Assembly: GCF_004522215.1 (NCBI RefSeq)
Contig: NZ_SDLR01000001.1
Span: 1,160,644 to 1,224,643 of the forward strand
Origin: Ammoniphilus sp. YIM 78166
GTDB taxonomy: Bacteria > Bacillota > Bacilli > Aneurinibacillales > RAOX-1
DNA length: 64,000 bases
Reading direction: 5' to 3'
A program made the position numbers and the translations under genes. The notes below the pieces were generated by a model. The model ran no database searches, had not been told where the DNA came from, and saw only the letters and a list, made by a program, of their open reading frames with translations. Of the stretch, positions 7,841-15,424 are shown piece by piece (within the stretch, counting starts at the first letter, position 1; each line of letters opens with the position of its first letter).

Positions 7841-8818
7841 TTATTTACGTTCTGTTAATCCTGTTTTAGCCATCGCTACATCGCGTGCTTCTGTTCCATT
7901 ATCAGCAATCACTCGTTTCCCATAAAGGAAGGTCTTAGACAAATAATTATTCTTCTTGGCATCCATGGTTTGAATAATCACACCGCCTTTTGGGAAGCTG
8001 TGAAGGACATCAATTGAGCCGTCAGCACGAACTTCCTTAACAATACCAACATGCCCATTTCGGCGATAATCGCCTGCTTTGTATTTTTCGTAGTTATTTT
8101 CAGTGGTAAAAAAGACAAGATCTCCTTTTCGAAGCTGTTCTCGCTTAAGCTGCCTACTTCCGTCGTTTAAAAATTGAGCTCTGGATGTCCGTTTTAGCTC
8201 AAAGCCGGCTGCTTTTGCAAAAACGTATTGAGTGAAAGAGCTGCAATCGAATCTCATCGAGCCATCCTTTTTATAGTCAGCTCCGAGCTTGTATGGTACA
8301 CCCAAATGTTTCATCCCTTCAGTAATAACCCGATCCGCTGTTACGTTCCAGGCAGGTGATGACGTATTTTTACCCTGAATTCTCTTGGCGCCAAGAAAAT
8401 ATTTTTTTGCTACCTCACTGGTGCGAAGATTCATCTTCTTTATCCGCTCATAAGGTTGATAGGCAATAACAAATTCTCCATTGCCTATATAGATACCTGT
8501 TGCAATCAGATGCGACTTGCTTGTCCCAAAAAATAAAACATCACCTTGCTTCAATTGTTCTGGTTTTAGGATGAGCTCTCCTTGCTTGCTTAATTCTCTC
8601 AAGCTATCTGGTAATCGGACTCCTTCCTTGGCATAGACAAAGGAAACAAAATCTGCGGATTGAAAATCAGTTATCTTATAGTTGATATAGTCCTGAGCCC
8701 GATCAGCCACCTCTTGACCTAAGGAAGCGGCAGAGGAAGTAGGGGCAAAGCCTGTTAGTAAGCCACCGAGAAGCAACGAGCCGCTTAAGGCAATATGTAA
8801 TAATTTTAGCTTTTTCAT
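7841..8818 (-). CDS. Secreted protein with a decayed and an active NlpC/P60 domain
   Basis: 325 residues. A signal peptide (MKKLKLLHIALSG...AASA-like end near 31) is followed by two NlpC/P60-like domains. The second, about 165-300, has FDCSSFTQYVF with the catalytic Cys and NGHVGIV with the His, so it should cleave peptide bonds in peptidoglycan stems. The first, about 35-150, aligns as FQSADFVSFVY: the Cys is Ser and the His position is lost, so it probably only binds. ATG 8818 follows AGAGGAATTTCAGC. The gene at 44924 has the same two-domain plan, so the two are paralogues. Confidence 0.85.
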   Translation of the reverse strand: MKKLKLLHIALSGSLLLGGLLTGFAPTSSAASLGQEVADRAQDYINYKITDFQSADFVSFVYAKEGVRLPDSLRELSKQGELILKPEQLKQGDVLFFGTSKSHLIATGIYIGNGEFVIAYQPYERIKKMNLRTSEVAKKYFLGAKRIQGKNTSSPAWNVTADRVITEGMKHLGVPYKLGADYKKDGSMRFDCSSFTQYVFAKAAGFELKRTSRAQFLNDGSRQLKREQLRKGDLVFFTTENNYEKYKAGDYRRNGHVGIVKEVRADGSIDVLHSFPKGGVIIQTMDAKKNNYLSKTFLYGKRVIADNGTEARDVAMAKTGLTERK

Positions 8819-9141
8819 GCTGAAATTCCTCTCATTTGATGTTTTAGACAGATTTACGTAGTTTGGTAATCTCATATAACGATAACATCATATGGAAGCG
8901 GGAGAGTAGCTTAAAATACTGGGTAAAAATAAAAATAATAGTCTTACAGATGATATTTGGTTCCATTGGTAATACAAGGAAAAGAAACCAAAGGCGAAGT
9001 AGGTAGAGTTTTGTATAAACTTATATTTTTTTCTATAATTGGATTATATTGACAACTATTGTGTCGGGAGTTATCATGGGATACAGAAGTAACAAAGGTT
9101 ACAATTGATAGGATTAATTACCAATAACGAGGAGGAAAGCC
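8819..9141. promoter_or_regulatory. Divergent intergenic region with a sigma-A promoter for the LysM/NlpC gene
   Basis: The 323-bp spacer separates two divergent cell-wall hydrolase genes and holds no convincing gene. A clear promoter for the rightward gene is TTGACA (9049-9054), a 17-base spacer, then TATCAT (9072-9077), 65 bases before ATG 9142. I see no riboswitch core, including no c-di-AMP (ydaO) motif. Confidence 0.7.
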
Positions 9142-10878
9142 ATGAGAAGAATAGCTTTAATTATGATGTTAATTTTTTCACTGTTATTCGGTTCAGTTAC
9201 CTACGCTTCAAGTACATATACGGTTCAAGATGAAGACAGCCTGTTGAAAATTGCAAATAAGTTCAATTTTACGGTCGAAGGGCTTAAACTTTATAATGGT
9301 TTATCTTCCGATGCCATTTATCCAGGACAGGAACTATTAATTCCGGAGAGATATAAAGTTCTGCAAGACGATTCCTTATTTAAGATAGCAATAAAATTGG
9401 GAATGACATTGGAAACGCTAAAGTCATTAAATCCGCAGCTTCCAAATTGGGATTATATTGAGACTGGCCAATATATCACGATTCGCTCCACTAGCATGCA
9501 GCAAGAACCTGAGACCCCCACTTATGTTACCGTAGCGGCTGGGGATAAGGTCGAAGTCTTGACAAGAACCGCCGCCTATAACAAATCCGAAAAGTTAATT
9601 GGATACGTTAACGCCGGTGAAGTTCTTGAAGTGATTACCTCGGAGCGTCCGGATAGAATCGACTATATCCATGTAAAAAATGACAGCGGGCAAATGGGTT
9701 ATATTTCTGCTTCTGTTAAAATTGTCAAACAAGTGTTAATCGGGTTACCGGAAGAACTGGAGCCTGAATCTGGTCCCATAATCGTTGAACCTGAGCCAGC
9801 ACCGGAGCCTACACCAGTCGTAGTTCAACCTGCGCCTATCAGCTATATTAAGGTAGCAGCTGGGGATAAGGTCGAAACCTTGACAAGAACCGCCGCCTAT
9901 AACAAATCCGAAAAGCTAATTGGATACGTCAACGCCGGTGAAGTTCTTGAAGTAATAACCTCGGAACGTCCGGATAGAACCGACTATATCCATGTAAAAA
10001 ATGACAGCGGGCAAATGGGTTATATTTCTGCTTCTGTTAAAATTGTCAAACAAGTGTTAATCGGGTTACCGGAAGAACTGGAGCCTGAATCTGGTCCCAT
10101 AATCGTTGAACCTGAGCCAGCACCGGAGCCTACACCAGTCGTAGTTCAACCTGCGCCTATCAGCTATATTAAGGTAGCAGCTGGGGATAAGGTCGAAACC
10201 TTGACAAGAACCGCCGCCTATAACAAATCCGAAAAGCTAATTGGATACGTCAACGCCGGTGAAGTTCTTGAAGTAATAACCTCGGAACGTCCGGATAGAA
10301 CCGACTATATCCATGTAAAAAATGACAGCGGGCAAATGGGTTATATTTCTGCTTCGGATAAAGTCGTTAAGTTTCTGCCACCAGTAAAACCAGAATGGGA
10401 AGTAAAAGCTGACAAAGTACTGGACTTAGCTGATAACTATTTAGGCACACCCTATAAGTATGGCGCTAGAGGAATCTTCACCTCTGAATTCACCACAGAC
10501 TATTTTGATTGCAGCTCTTTTACTCAAGCGGCGTTATGGGTGGGAGCCGGTATCAAGGTAGGAAGAGGGGCAAGACAGCAATGGAATTCTGGCGGCACAG
10601 AAGTGAAATGGGGAGAATGGAGAAAAGGCGACTTAATCTTTAACGCAACGGCCACTACGTATAAGAATTATGATAGAGATGATATTAACTTCATCGGTCA
10701 TGTCGGATTCTTCTACGGATATGGCGAAATCAAAAGCGCTTACAGTGTGGATATGAATAGCCAGATAAAGCGACCCATTATGCTTCATACCTGGGGAGAT
10801 AAAGGGGTGCGTTTTGAATATATCGACAAAACCTGGATTGAAAGAGGATATTTTGGGGCGAAGAGATTTATCCAATAA
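9142..10878 (+). CDS. LysM-SH3b-NlpC/P60 cell-wall endopeptidase
   Basis: 578 residues: signal peptide (about 1-23), two LysM domains (about 24-70 and 72-115) that bind peptidoglycan, three nearly identical SH3b-like repeats (about 130-190, 237-297, 344-404) joined by Pro/Glu linkers rich in PEPAPEPTP, then a NlpC/P60 domain (about 420-578). The catalytic Cys is in YFDCSSFTQ and the His in IGHVGFF. It should act outside the membrane as a D,L-endopeptidase in wall remodelling or germination. GAGGAGG precedes ATG 9142. The middle repeats are copies at the DNA level, showing a recent duplication. Confidence 0.9.
   Translation: MRRIALIMMLIFSLLFGSVTYASSTYTVQDEDSLLKIANKFNFTVEGLKLYNGLSSDAIYPGQELLIPERYKVLQDDSLFKIAIKLGMTLETLKSLNPQLPNWDYIETGQYITIRSTSMQQEPETPTYVTVAAGDKVEVLTRTAAYNKSEKLIGYVNAGEVLEVITSERPDRIDYIHVKNDSGQMGYISASVKIVKQVLIGLPEELEPESGPIIVEPEPAPEPTPVVVQPAPISYIKVAAGDKVETLTRTAAYNKSEKLIGYVNAGEVLEVITSERPDRTDYIHVKNDSGQMGYISASVKIVKQVLIGLPEELEPESGPIIVEPEPAPEPTPVVVQPAPISYIKVAAGDKVETLTRTAAYNKSEKLIGYVNAGEVLEVITSERPDRTDYIHVKNDSGQMGYISASDKVVKFLPPVKPEWEVKADKVLDLADNYLGTPYKYGARGIFTSEFTTDYFDCSSFTQAALWVGAGIKVGRGARQQWNSGGTEVKWGEWRKGDLIFNATATTYKNYDRDDINFIGHVGFFYGYGEIKSAYSVDMNSQIKRPIMLHTWGDKGVRFEYIDKTWIERGYFGAKRFIQ
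9532..10355 (+). repeat. 321-bp tandem repeat inside the LysM/NlpC gene (2.6 copies)
   Basis: Units begin at 9532, 9853 and 10174, exactly 321 bp (107 codons) apart; the third ends at about 10355. Units two and three are practically identical over the shared length and unit one differs by only scattered substitutions. Each unit encodes one SH3b module plus its linker. The near-identity implies recent expansion, and copy number may vary between strains. Confidence 0.95.
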
Positions 10879-10880
10879 AA

Positions 10881-10914
10881 GAAAAGCTGCTCTTTTTGGA
10901 GAGCAGCTTTTTGC
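10881..10914 (+). terminator. Terminator after the LysM/NlpC gene
   Basis: AAGCTGCTCT (10883-10892) pairs with AGAGCAGCTT (10900-10909), followed by T residues. Confidence 0.9.
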
Positions 10915-10991
10915 TTTAGTGCTCCGGCATGAGTACAGACCGTACAAGCATATAAATAGCTAAGGGGTAATTTAATGAAGGAGGCATACCT

Positions 10992-12452
10992 ATGATCGAA
11001 AAAATGTATATCGATGGAGAATGGGTCTTAGCGGAAAGTGGTGAAACACGCGAGATATTGAATCCGGCTACAGAGAAAGTCATTGCCACGGTCACGGAAG
11101 GAGCGGAACCGGATGCATTTAAAGCGATCACGGCGGCCCGAAGGGCTTTTGACCATGACGGCTGGTCAGAGGTCGCGGCATTGGAGCGAGCGAGACTACT
11201 TTATGCAGTAGCGAATAAGCTTGAAGAAAGAGCCGAAGAGTTTGCTGAATTAGACATGCTCGATAACGGAAAGCCGCTTCGAGAAGCCCAATTCGATGTG
11301 AGTGATGCCGTAGGTTGTTTTCGATATTATGCGGGAATCGTTTCGAAGCCGCAAGGGCAAACCTACAATGTACCGGATGCCATGCAAGCGATGGTCGTGA
11401 GAGAGCCGATCGGGGTTTGTGGACAAATTACTCCTTGGAACTATCCACTACTCATGGCCGTATGGAAGCTCGCGCCCGCCCTTGCTGCTGGAAACACCGT
11501 GGTGTTCAAGCCTTCTGAGATCACTCCGCTGTCTGCGATTAAGCTGTTTGCAATCTTTGAGGAAGTGGGATTTCCCAAAGGGGTTTGCAATCTTGTTCTA
11601 GGTGCAGGGCCAACCGTCGGGCAAACGATCGCTGCCAGTCATGAAGTGGATAAAATAGCCTTTACAGGAGGTACGGTCACGGGTCGAAAAATCATGGAAG
11701 CAGCCACTGGAAACTTAAAGAAGATATCTCTTGAGCTCGGCGGAAAATCGCCTAATATCGTGTTTGACGATGTAGATTTAGAAACTGCAGTAGATTGGGC
11801 GCTTTTTGCCATATTCGCGAATCAAGGACAAGTCTGTTCTGCAGGATCACGGTTACTTCTGCAAGAGAGCATTCATGATAGGTTTGTAGAGCTCTTAGTA
11901 GATCGTGCCCAGAAGATTGAAGTAGGTCCGGGAAATGAACCGAACAGTGAAATGGGTCCGCTGATTTCCGAAGCACATATGAACAAGGTTTTGAAGTATA
12001 TTCAGATCGGCCTTGCAGAAGGAGCTACCCTCGCTTGCGGTGGCAAGCGGATTAACCGAAAAGGTTATTTTGTCGAGCCTACCATTTTCACCAATACCCA
12101 TCCAGAAATGCAAATTGTTCAGGAAGAAATCTTTGGACCCGTTCTGGTAGTACAGAAATTCAAAGATGAAGGAGAAGCAGTTCGCTTGGCGAATAATACA
12201 ATTTACGGCTTAGCAGGCGCTGTTTTTACCAAGGATGGAGCGAGAGCGCAGAGAATAATTCGCAAGCTAAGAGCCGGCATCACGTGGATAAACGCCTATC
12301 ATCCTACCTACAACGAAGCGCCTTGGGGCGGCTATAAGCAGAGCGGAATCGGCCGAGAGCTGGGTACCTTTGGCTACGAAGCTTATACCGAAGTGAAGCA
12401 GATTAATATTAATCTACTGGATGAGCCAGTGGGTTGGTTTAAAAGGGAGTAG
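10992..12452 (+). CDS. Aldehyde dehydrogenase, betaine-aldehyde dehydrogenase (GbsA/BetB) type
   Basis: 486 residues, standard ALDH length. The Rossmann region has ITPWNYPLLMAVWKLAPALA and FTGGTVTGRKIM. The general base Glu is in LELGGKSPNIV and the catalytic Cys in NQGQVCSAGSRL. The C-terminus has EEIFGPVL and PWGGYKQSGIGRELG. From memory the sequence is closest to GbsA, which oxidises betaine aldehyde to glycine betaine with NAD; VREPIGVCGQITPWNYPLL and NAYHP support this. No choline dehydrogenase or GbsR regulator lies nearby, so another aldehyde is possible. The start ATG 10992 follows GAAGGAGG. Confidence 0.88.
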   Translation: MIEKMYIDGEWVLAESGETREILNPATEKVIATVTEGAEPDAFKAITAARRAFDHDGWSEVAALERARLLYAVANKLEERAEEFAELDMLDNGKPLREAQFDVSDAVGCFRYYAGIVSKPQGQTYNVPDAMQAMVVREPIGVCGQITPWNYPLLMAVWKLAPALAAGNTVVFKPSEITPLSAIKLFAIFEEVGFPKGVCNLVLGAGPTVGQTIAASHEVDKIAFTGGTVTGRKIMEAATGNLKKISLELGGKSPNIVFDDVDLETAVDWALFAIFANQGQVCSAGSRLLLQESIHDRFVELLVDRAQKIEVGPGNEPNSEMGPLISEAHMNKVLKYIQIGLAEGATLACGGKRINRKGYFVEPTIFTNTHPEMQIVQEEIFGPVLVVQKFKDEGEAVRLANNTIYGLAGAVFTKDGARAQRIIRKLRAGITWINAYHPTYNEAPWGGYKQSGIGRELGTFGYEAYTEVKQININLLDEPVGWFKRE

Positions 12453-12482
12453 TAAATATGGAGATATACCACGGAACCAATA

Positions 12483-12513
12483 AACCTCCCGAAATCGGGA
12501 GGTTTACATTTTC
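12483..12513 (+). terminator. Terminator after the aldehyde dehydrogenase
   Basis: AAACCTCCCGA pairs with TCGGGAGGTTT across a two-base loop (12483-12505), followed by a T-rich stretch. Confidence 0.8.
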
Positions 12514-12531
12514 GTAAAGGAGGGAAGTCCT

Positions 12532-13119
12532 TTGTCCGACAACCTAACTACCGTATTGGTAAAAAAATATCAAGCCGAACGAAAACATCATAAATATGTA
12601 ACCGAACTCACACAACAGCTGTTTGACTTATTACAGCCTTTACATAAGCTAGATCAAAATGATTTGGAGCTTGTTGCTCTAGCAGCGAACCTGCACGACC
12701 TGGGCCATTTCATCGGCAAAAAAGAGCATCATGAACACAGTCGTTACATCATTATGAACGATCCCTTGTTGAATGATATGGAGGAGAGGGCACGCCAAAC
12801 GTTGGGGTTGATTGTTTTAAACCATAGAAAACCAACACCACTGGAGGTGGATCCTGAGGATAGTAGAATAAAATCACTTATAGCTATCCTTCGCATCGCG
12901 GATGTCTTGGACTACGAGCATAAGCAGAAAGTGAGAATTAACCATGTTTATTATAATACTGAACAGCAAACCCTGCTGTTAGACATCAAATGGAAGAGTA
13001 TTATGAAATACCAGAAAAAAGTGGAAGAAAAGCTTCAGTGGGCCGCTGATGTATGGCAAGTCGCCGTAATAGTGAAAACGAAAAAAGAGCAATTAATTGT
13101 ATCACCATTCTACAAGTGA
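12532..13119 (+). CDS. HD-domain protein related to the C-terminal domain of Ppx/GppA
   Basis: 195 residues. The HD metal site is LAANLHDLGHFIG, followed by HHEHSRYIIMND and IVLNHRKPTP, which is the pattern found in the HD region of exopolyphosphatase/ppGppase (Ppx/GppA) proteins. The actin-like phosphatase domains of Ppx are absent, so this is a stand-alone HD phosphohydrolase of unknown substrate. The start is TTG 12532, supported by GGAGGG eight bases upstream; no ATG is suitably placed. Its 3' end abuts a relic of an oxidoreductase gene on the other strand. Confidence 0.75.
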   Translation: MSDNLTTVLVKKYQAERKHHKYVTELTQQLFDLLQPLHKLDQNDLELVALAANLHDLGHFIGKKEHHEHSRYIIMNDPLLNDMEERARQTLGLIVLNHRKPTPLEVDPEDSRIKSLIAILRIADVLDYEHKQKVRINHVYYNTEQQTLLLDIKWKSIMKYQKKVEEKLQWAADVWQVAVIVKTKKEQLIVSPFYK

Positions 13120-13253
13120 GCGCATTGAGCACCTGAACTGCCACCGCCAATAATAAGCACATCACAGCTAATATCCTTGTCAAGAACAGGGAATGCAGGA
13201 AATTCATCCATGGTAGTTTCCCAATAATAATTTCCGCTTTGTAAGTTCATCAT
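13110..13253 (-). pseudogene. N-terminal remnant of an FAD-dependent (DAO-type) oxidoreductase
   Basis: The 47-codon reading starts MMNLQSGNYYWETTM and ends ISCDVLIIGGGSSGAQCAHL. This is the N-terminus and FAD-binding GxGxxG motif of glycine-oxidase/DAO-like flavoproteins. It stops at TAG exactly where it meets the 3' end of the HD gene. The rest of the enzyme (several hundred residues) is not present nearby. GGAAG precedes the start codon, so the original translation signal survives. A deletion that joined this end to the HD gene explains it best. Confidence 0.75.
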
Positions 13254-13330
13254 GCAACACTTCCATTTCACTTTTTCTATTTTCCCACAGGATAGGAATC
13301 CGATACCAATGGGATGAGATCATATATAAT

Positions 13331-13363
13331 AAAAAAATCTCCACTCGGTGTGGAGATTTTTTT
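13331..13363 (-). terminator. Terminator of the 48-residue acidic protein gene
   Basis: ATCTCCAC pairs with GTGGAGAT around 13338-13357, with A7 on the left and T7 on the right. It lies right after the stop codon of the minus-strand gene at 13365. Confidence 0.85.
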
Positions 13364-13364
13364 A

Positions 13365-13511
13365 TTATTCTTCCTCAGGAATAATGCGATCATCTTCAAT
13401 ATATTCGTAATACTCATCAGAAGTAAGCTCTTCAGTACTGCGAATCTCTTCCTGTGGAGGCTCACCGTTTTCTTGTTTATATACGACGTAAGTTTCTTTT
13501 GGATCTTTCAT
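13365..13511 (-). CDS. Small acidic protein (48 residues)
   Basis: Begins MKDPKETYVVYKQENGEP and ends EDDRIIPEEE; about a third of residues are Glu or Asp. AAGGAG lies 13 bases before the ATG at 13511, a slightly long spacing. A dedicated terminator follows. No family is recognised; tiny acidic proteins of this style are often found in Bacillales spore-associated gene sets. Whether it is expressed cannot be told from sequence. Confidence 0.5.
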   Translation of the reverse strand: MKDPKETYVVYKQENGEPPQEEIRSTEELTSDEYYEYIEDDRIIPEEE

Positions 13512-13631
13512 ATTGCCAACTCATCTCCTTATCTATAACTAAAAATAGAATACCCAAAAGAAATCAAAAGGAACCGCATTGAGCCTGTGATAAATCTTTT
13601 GTAGAATAATATATAAGAATGGGGGATGATG

Positions 13632-13748
13632 ATGGATACCGTGATCTATATTGCACTCGCAGGGGCCGCTATTGGGATTATTGCCTCTGGGATCGGCTTC
13701 AGAATGATGATGAAAAACACAATAAACCAGATGAAAAAGGATAAGTAA
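13632..13748 (+). CDS. 38-residue membrane miniprotein
   Basis: One glycine/alanine-rich hydrophobic helix (DTVIYIALAGAAIGIIASG) is followed by a basic tail ending KKDK. Three consecutive ATG codons occur at 13626, 13629 and 13632; the last is best placed after GGGGG at 13621-13625. A good terminator follows directly. Function unknown. Confidence 0.5.
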   Translation: MDTVIYIALAGAAIGIIASGIGFRMMMKNTINQMKKDK

Positions 13749-13758
13749 ACCCGCCCAT

Positions 13759-13794
13759 AAACAAACCACCCATCACTGGGTGGTTTGTTTTTCG
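13759..13794. terminator. Bidirectional terminator
   Basis: ACAAACCACCCA pairs with TGGGTGGTTTGT (13761-13788), followed by T. It also overlaps the end of the lipoprotein gene on the other strand. Confidence 0.85.
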
Positions 13795-14252
13795 TGGACC
13801 TCCACGATAATGCTGCCATAGTGTATGTCACGGACATAAGCCTCTAGTTTCCATAGGCCTGGTAACGGCAACGACATGTGTGAAGGGGTATGTGCATCGG
13901 CTCCGTTAATGGGCCCTCCTAAACTAGGTACATATAAGACGTTCACTTGCTCTCCCGTTTGTATATGTTTTCCTTTTACAAAAAAATCTCCATAAAGTTC
14001 CTCTGGATTGCCCCAAAGATGCCACATGTACTTTTGTATTTTATTTGGGTAAAATCGCATCACTTCTGTTTCATCATAGATGAACCCGAGTTTACCTTTT
14101 TCACCAATCATCGTATATCCATTAGACTCAAAGAGGGAGCTGGGCTTTTCCGGTGCTCCTAGGCTAGGAAGGTCGTGTTCCATGAGATCATCTGAAAAAG
14201 AGCAACCTACAAGTAACGTGATACTAATGACAAATAGAATGATAGGCCTCAT
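13773..14252 (-). CDS. Lipoprotein, DUF4871-like
   Basis: 159 residues with a signal peptide and lipobox LLVGCS, so Cys16 or 17 should be lipidated and the protein anchored outside the membrane. The mature part contains GEKGKLGFIYD, PNKIQKYMWHLWG and MSLPLPGLWKLEAYV, which resembles DUF4871 proteins of Bacillus. No enzymatic motif is seen; the ending GSIIVEVHEK suggests a beta-sandwich domain. AAGGAGGGTAAG precedes ATG 14252. The terminator overlaps its last codons. Confidence 0.75.
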   Translation of the reverse strand: MRPIILFVISITLLVGCSFSDDLMEHDLPSLGAPEKPSSLFESNGYTMIGEKGKLGFIYDETEVMRFYPNKIQKYMWHLWGNPEELYGDFFVKGKHIQTGEQVNVLYVPSLGGPINGADAHTPSHMSLPLPGLWKLEAYVRDIHYGSIIVEVHEKQTTQ

Positions 14253-14322
14253 CTTACCCTCCTTGATTTTTATGTATCATAATATTAGACGAACCAAAGG
14301 GAAGAATAGTTACATTCATGAG

Positions 14323-14368
14323 AAAAAAACCTGGTCCTAAACGTAAGCGTTTAAGGATCAGGTTTTTT
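14323..14368 (-). terminator. Terminator after the ribbon-helix-helix gene
   Basis: ACCTGGTCCTAAACG pairs with CGTTTAAGGATCAGGT around a four-base loop, flanked by A and T runs, just downstream of the gene ending at 14371. Confidence 0.85.
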
Positions 14369-14370
14369 CT

Positions 14371-14685
14371 TTATTCACCAGTAATATCTTTTCTCTTTAA
14401 ATTGTCAGGAAGAATAATCCCTGACTCTTCTACAATCCCATCAAGATCAATCGCCGGAGAAGAAAAGAGCTGCTGCGTAATCGTATCAAAATCCAAGGTT
14501 TCGATATTTAATCCGAAGCTTTCCGCTTGAAGCAATAGATCTTTCATTGATTCTTGCATAGTAAGCTGTTGTGTGACCGCAAAGGCACACCATTCTGCAA
14601 CCGAAATCCCCATTTGAGCGGCAATTTCCGTCAATTTTGTTAAGAGTAATGAATCGAGCTCAATGGTCACTGATCTTTTTTCCAT
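14371..14685 (-). CDS. Ribbon-helix-helix-like small protein
   Basis: 104 residues. The first 45 residues, KRSVTIELDSLLLTKLTEIAAQMGISVAEW, have the strand-helix-helix pattern of Arc/CopG DNA-binding proteins, with the alternating strand at the N-terminus. The remainder is acidic with no recognised motif. AGGAGG lies 10 bases upstream of ATG 14685. It is divergent from the TetR operon at 14844, so it could act on that shared intergenic region. Target unknown. Confidence 0.6.
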   Translation of the reverse strand: MEKRSVTIELDSLLLTKLTEIAAQMGISVAEWCAFAVTQQLTMQESMKDLLLQAESFGLNIETLDFDTITQQLFSSPAIDLDGIVEESGIILPDNLKRKDITGE

Positions 14686-14843
14686 GTCGATTTACCTCCT
14701 AGGCTAGTTATTGGATATCCTATTCGAAAAGGGAGAAGGTGGTAACAGATCGACCCATTTTTTTTACGAAGCTCTTGAAATTTTAAACCCATTAGGTTAA
14801 TTTTAAACTATAGAGTATAAAAATGTGTATGAAGGTGGTCATT
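14686..14843. promoter_or_regulatory. Divergent promoter region with a possible TetR operator
   Basis: The 158-bp spacer between the ribbon-helix-helix gene and the TetR operon is A+T rich. AACC-CATTA-GGTT at about 14788-14800, flanked by TTTTAAA on both sides, is an imperfect dyad that could be the TetR operator. The assignment is tentative. Confidence 0.3.
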
Positions 14844-15422
14844 ATGGCTAGAGGGACGAAGGAACTCATTTACCGTGGAGCACTTGAAGCTTTTGCAGAA
14901 CTAGGGTTTACGGGTACAAGTATGGACTTGATCGCTGAAAAGTCCGGCGTCGTGAAGCGCACGCTGTACTACAATTTTCAGACCAAGGAAGAGCTGTTTG
15001 CTTATGTAATGAAACGGGGGATCGATGAGTTAACCACGTTATTGGATCATACGTTGAAAGAAGAAGTTGCCTTCCACAAAAAGTGGGAGAACGTAGTACA
15101 GGCTCACCTTCATTACTATCAAGAGAATACCTATCTATTTCACCTTCTCATTCAACAAATGTGGAAGAGAACCTCAACAGATGGACTTTCAATTCAGCAG
15201 TTGTTTAGAGGCTATTTTGAACGATTAGATTTAGAGCTTTCTAGAGACAAAGAGAGAGGAGACCTCGAAAAAGATTTAGATGTATTCACTCTTTCCGCAA
15301 GTTTATTTGGTCTCATCACGATCCCTGCGGCCCGTTCTCTTCTTAACGGACAAGCGGTCAATCTTGAAGCCAAGCAAACAACAATTCGCACTTTAATTCT
15401 TCAAATTTTGGGAGGGAAATAA
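14844..15422 (+). CDS. TetR/AcrR family transcriptional regulator
   Basis: 192 residues. The N-terminal helix-turn-helix is canonical: AFAELGFTGTSMDLIAEKSGVVKRTLYYNFQ is recognisable in two parts, at about residues 12-30 and 31-45. The C-terminal half is the variable ligand-binding bundle. ATG 14844 is preferred because AAGGTGG lies six bases upstream. It is the first gene of an operon with a membrane fusion protein, an ABC-2 permease and an SDR, and most likely represses it until a toxic substrate binds. Confidence 0.9.
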   Translation: MARGTKELIYRGALEAFAELGFTGTSMDLIAEKSGVVKRTLYYNFQTKEELFAYVMKRGIDELTTLLDHTLKEEVAFHKKWENVVQAHLHYYQENTYLFHLLIQQMWKRTSTDGLSIQQLFRGYFERLDLELSRDKERGDLEKDLDVFTLSASLFGLITIPAARSLLNGQAVNLEAKQTTIRTLILQILGGK

Positions 15423-15424
15423 AC

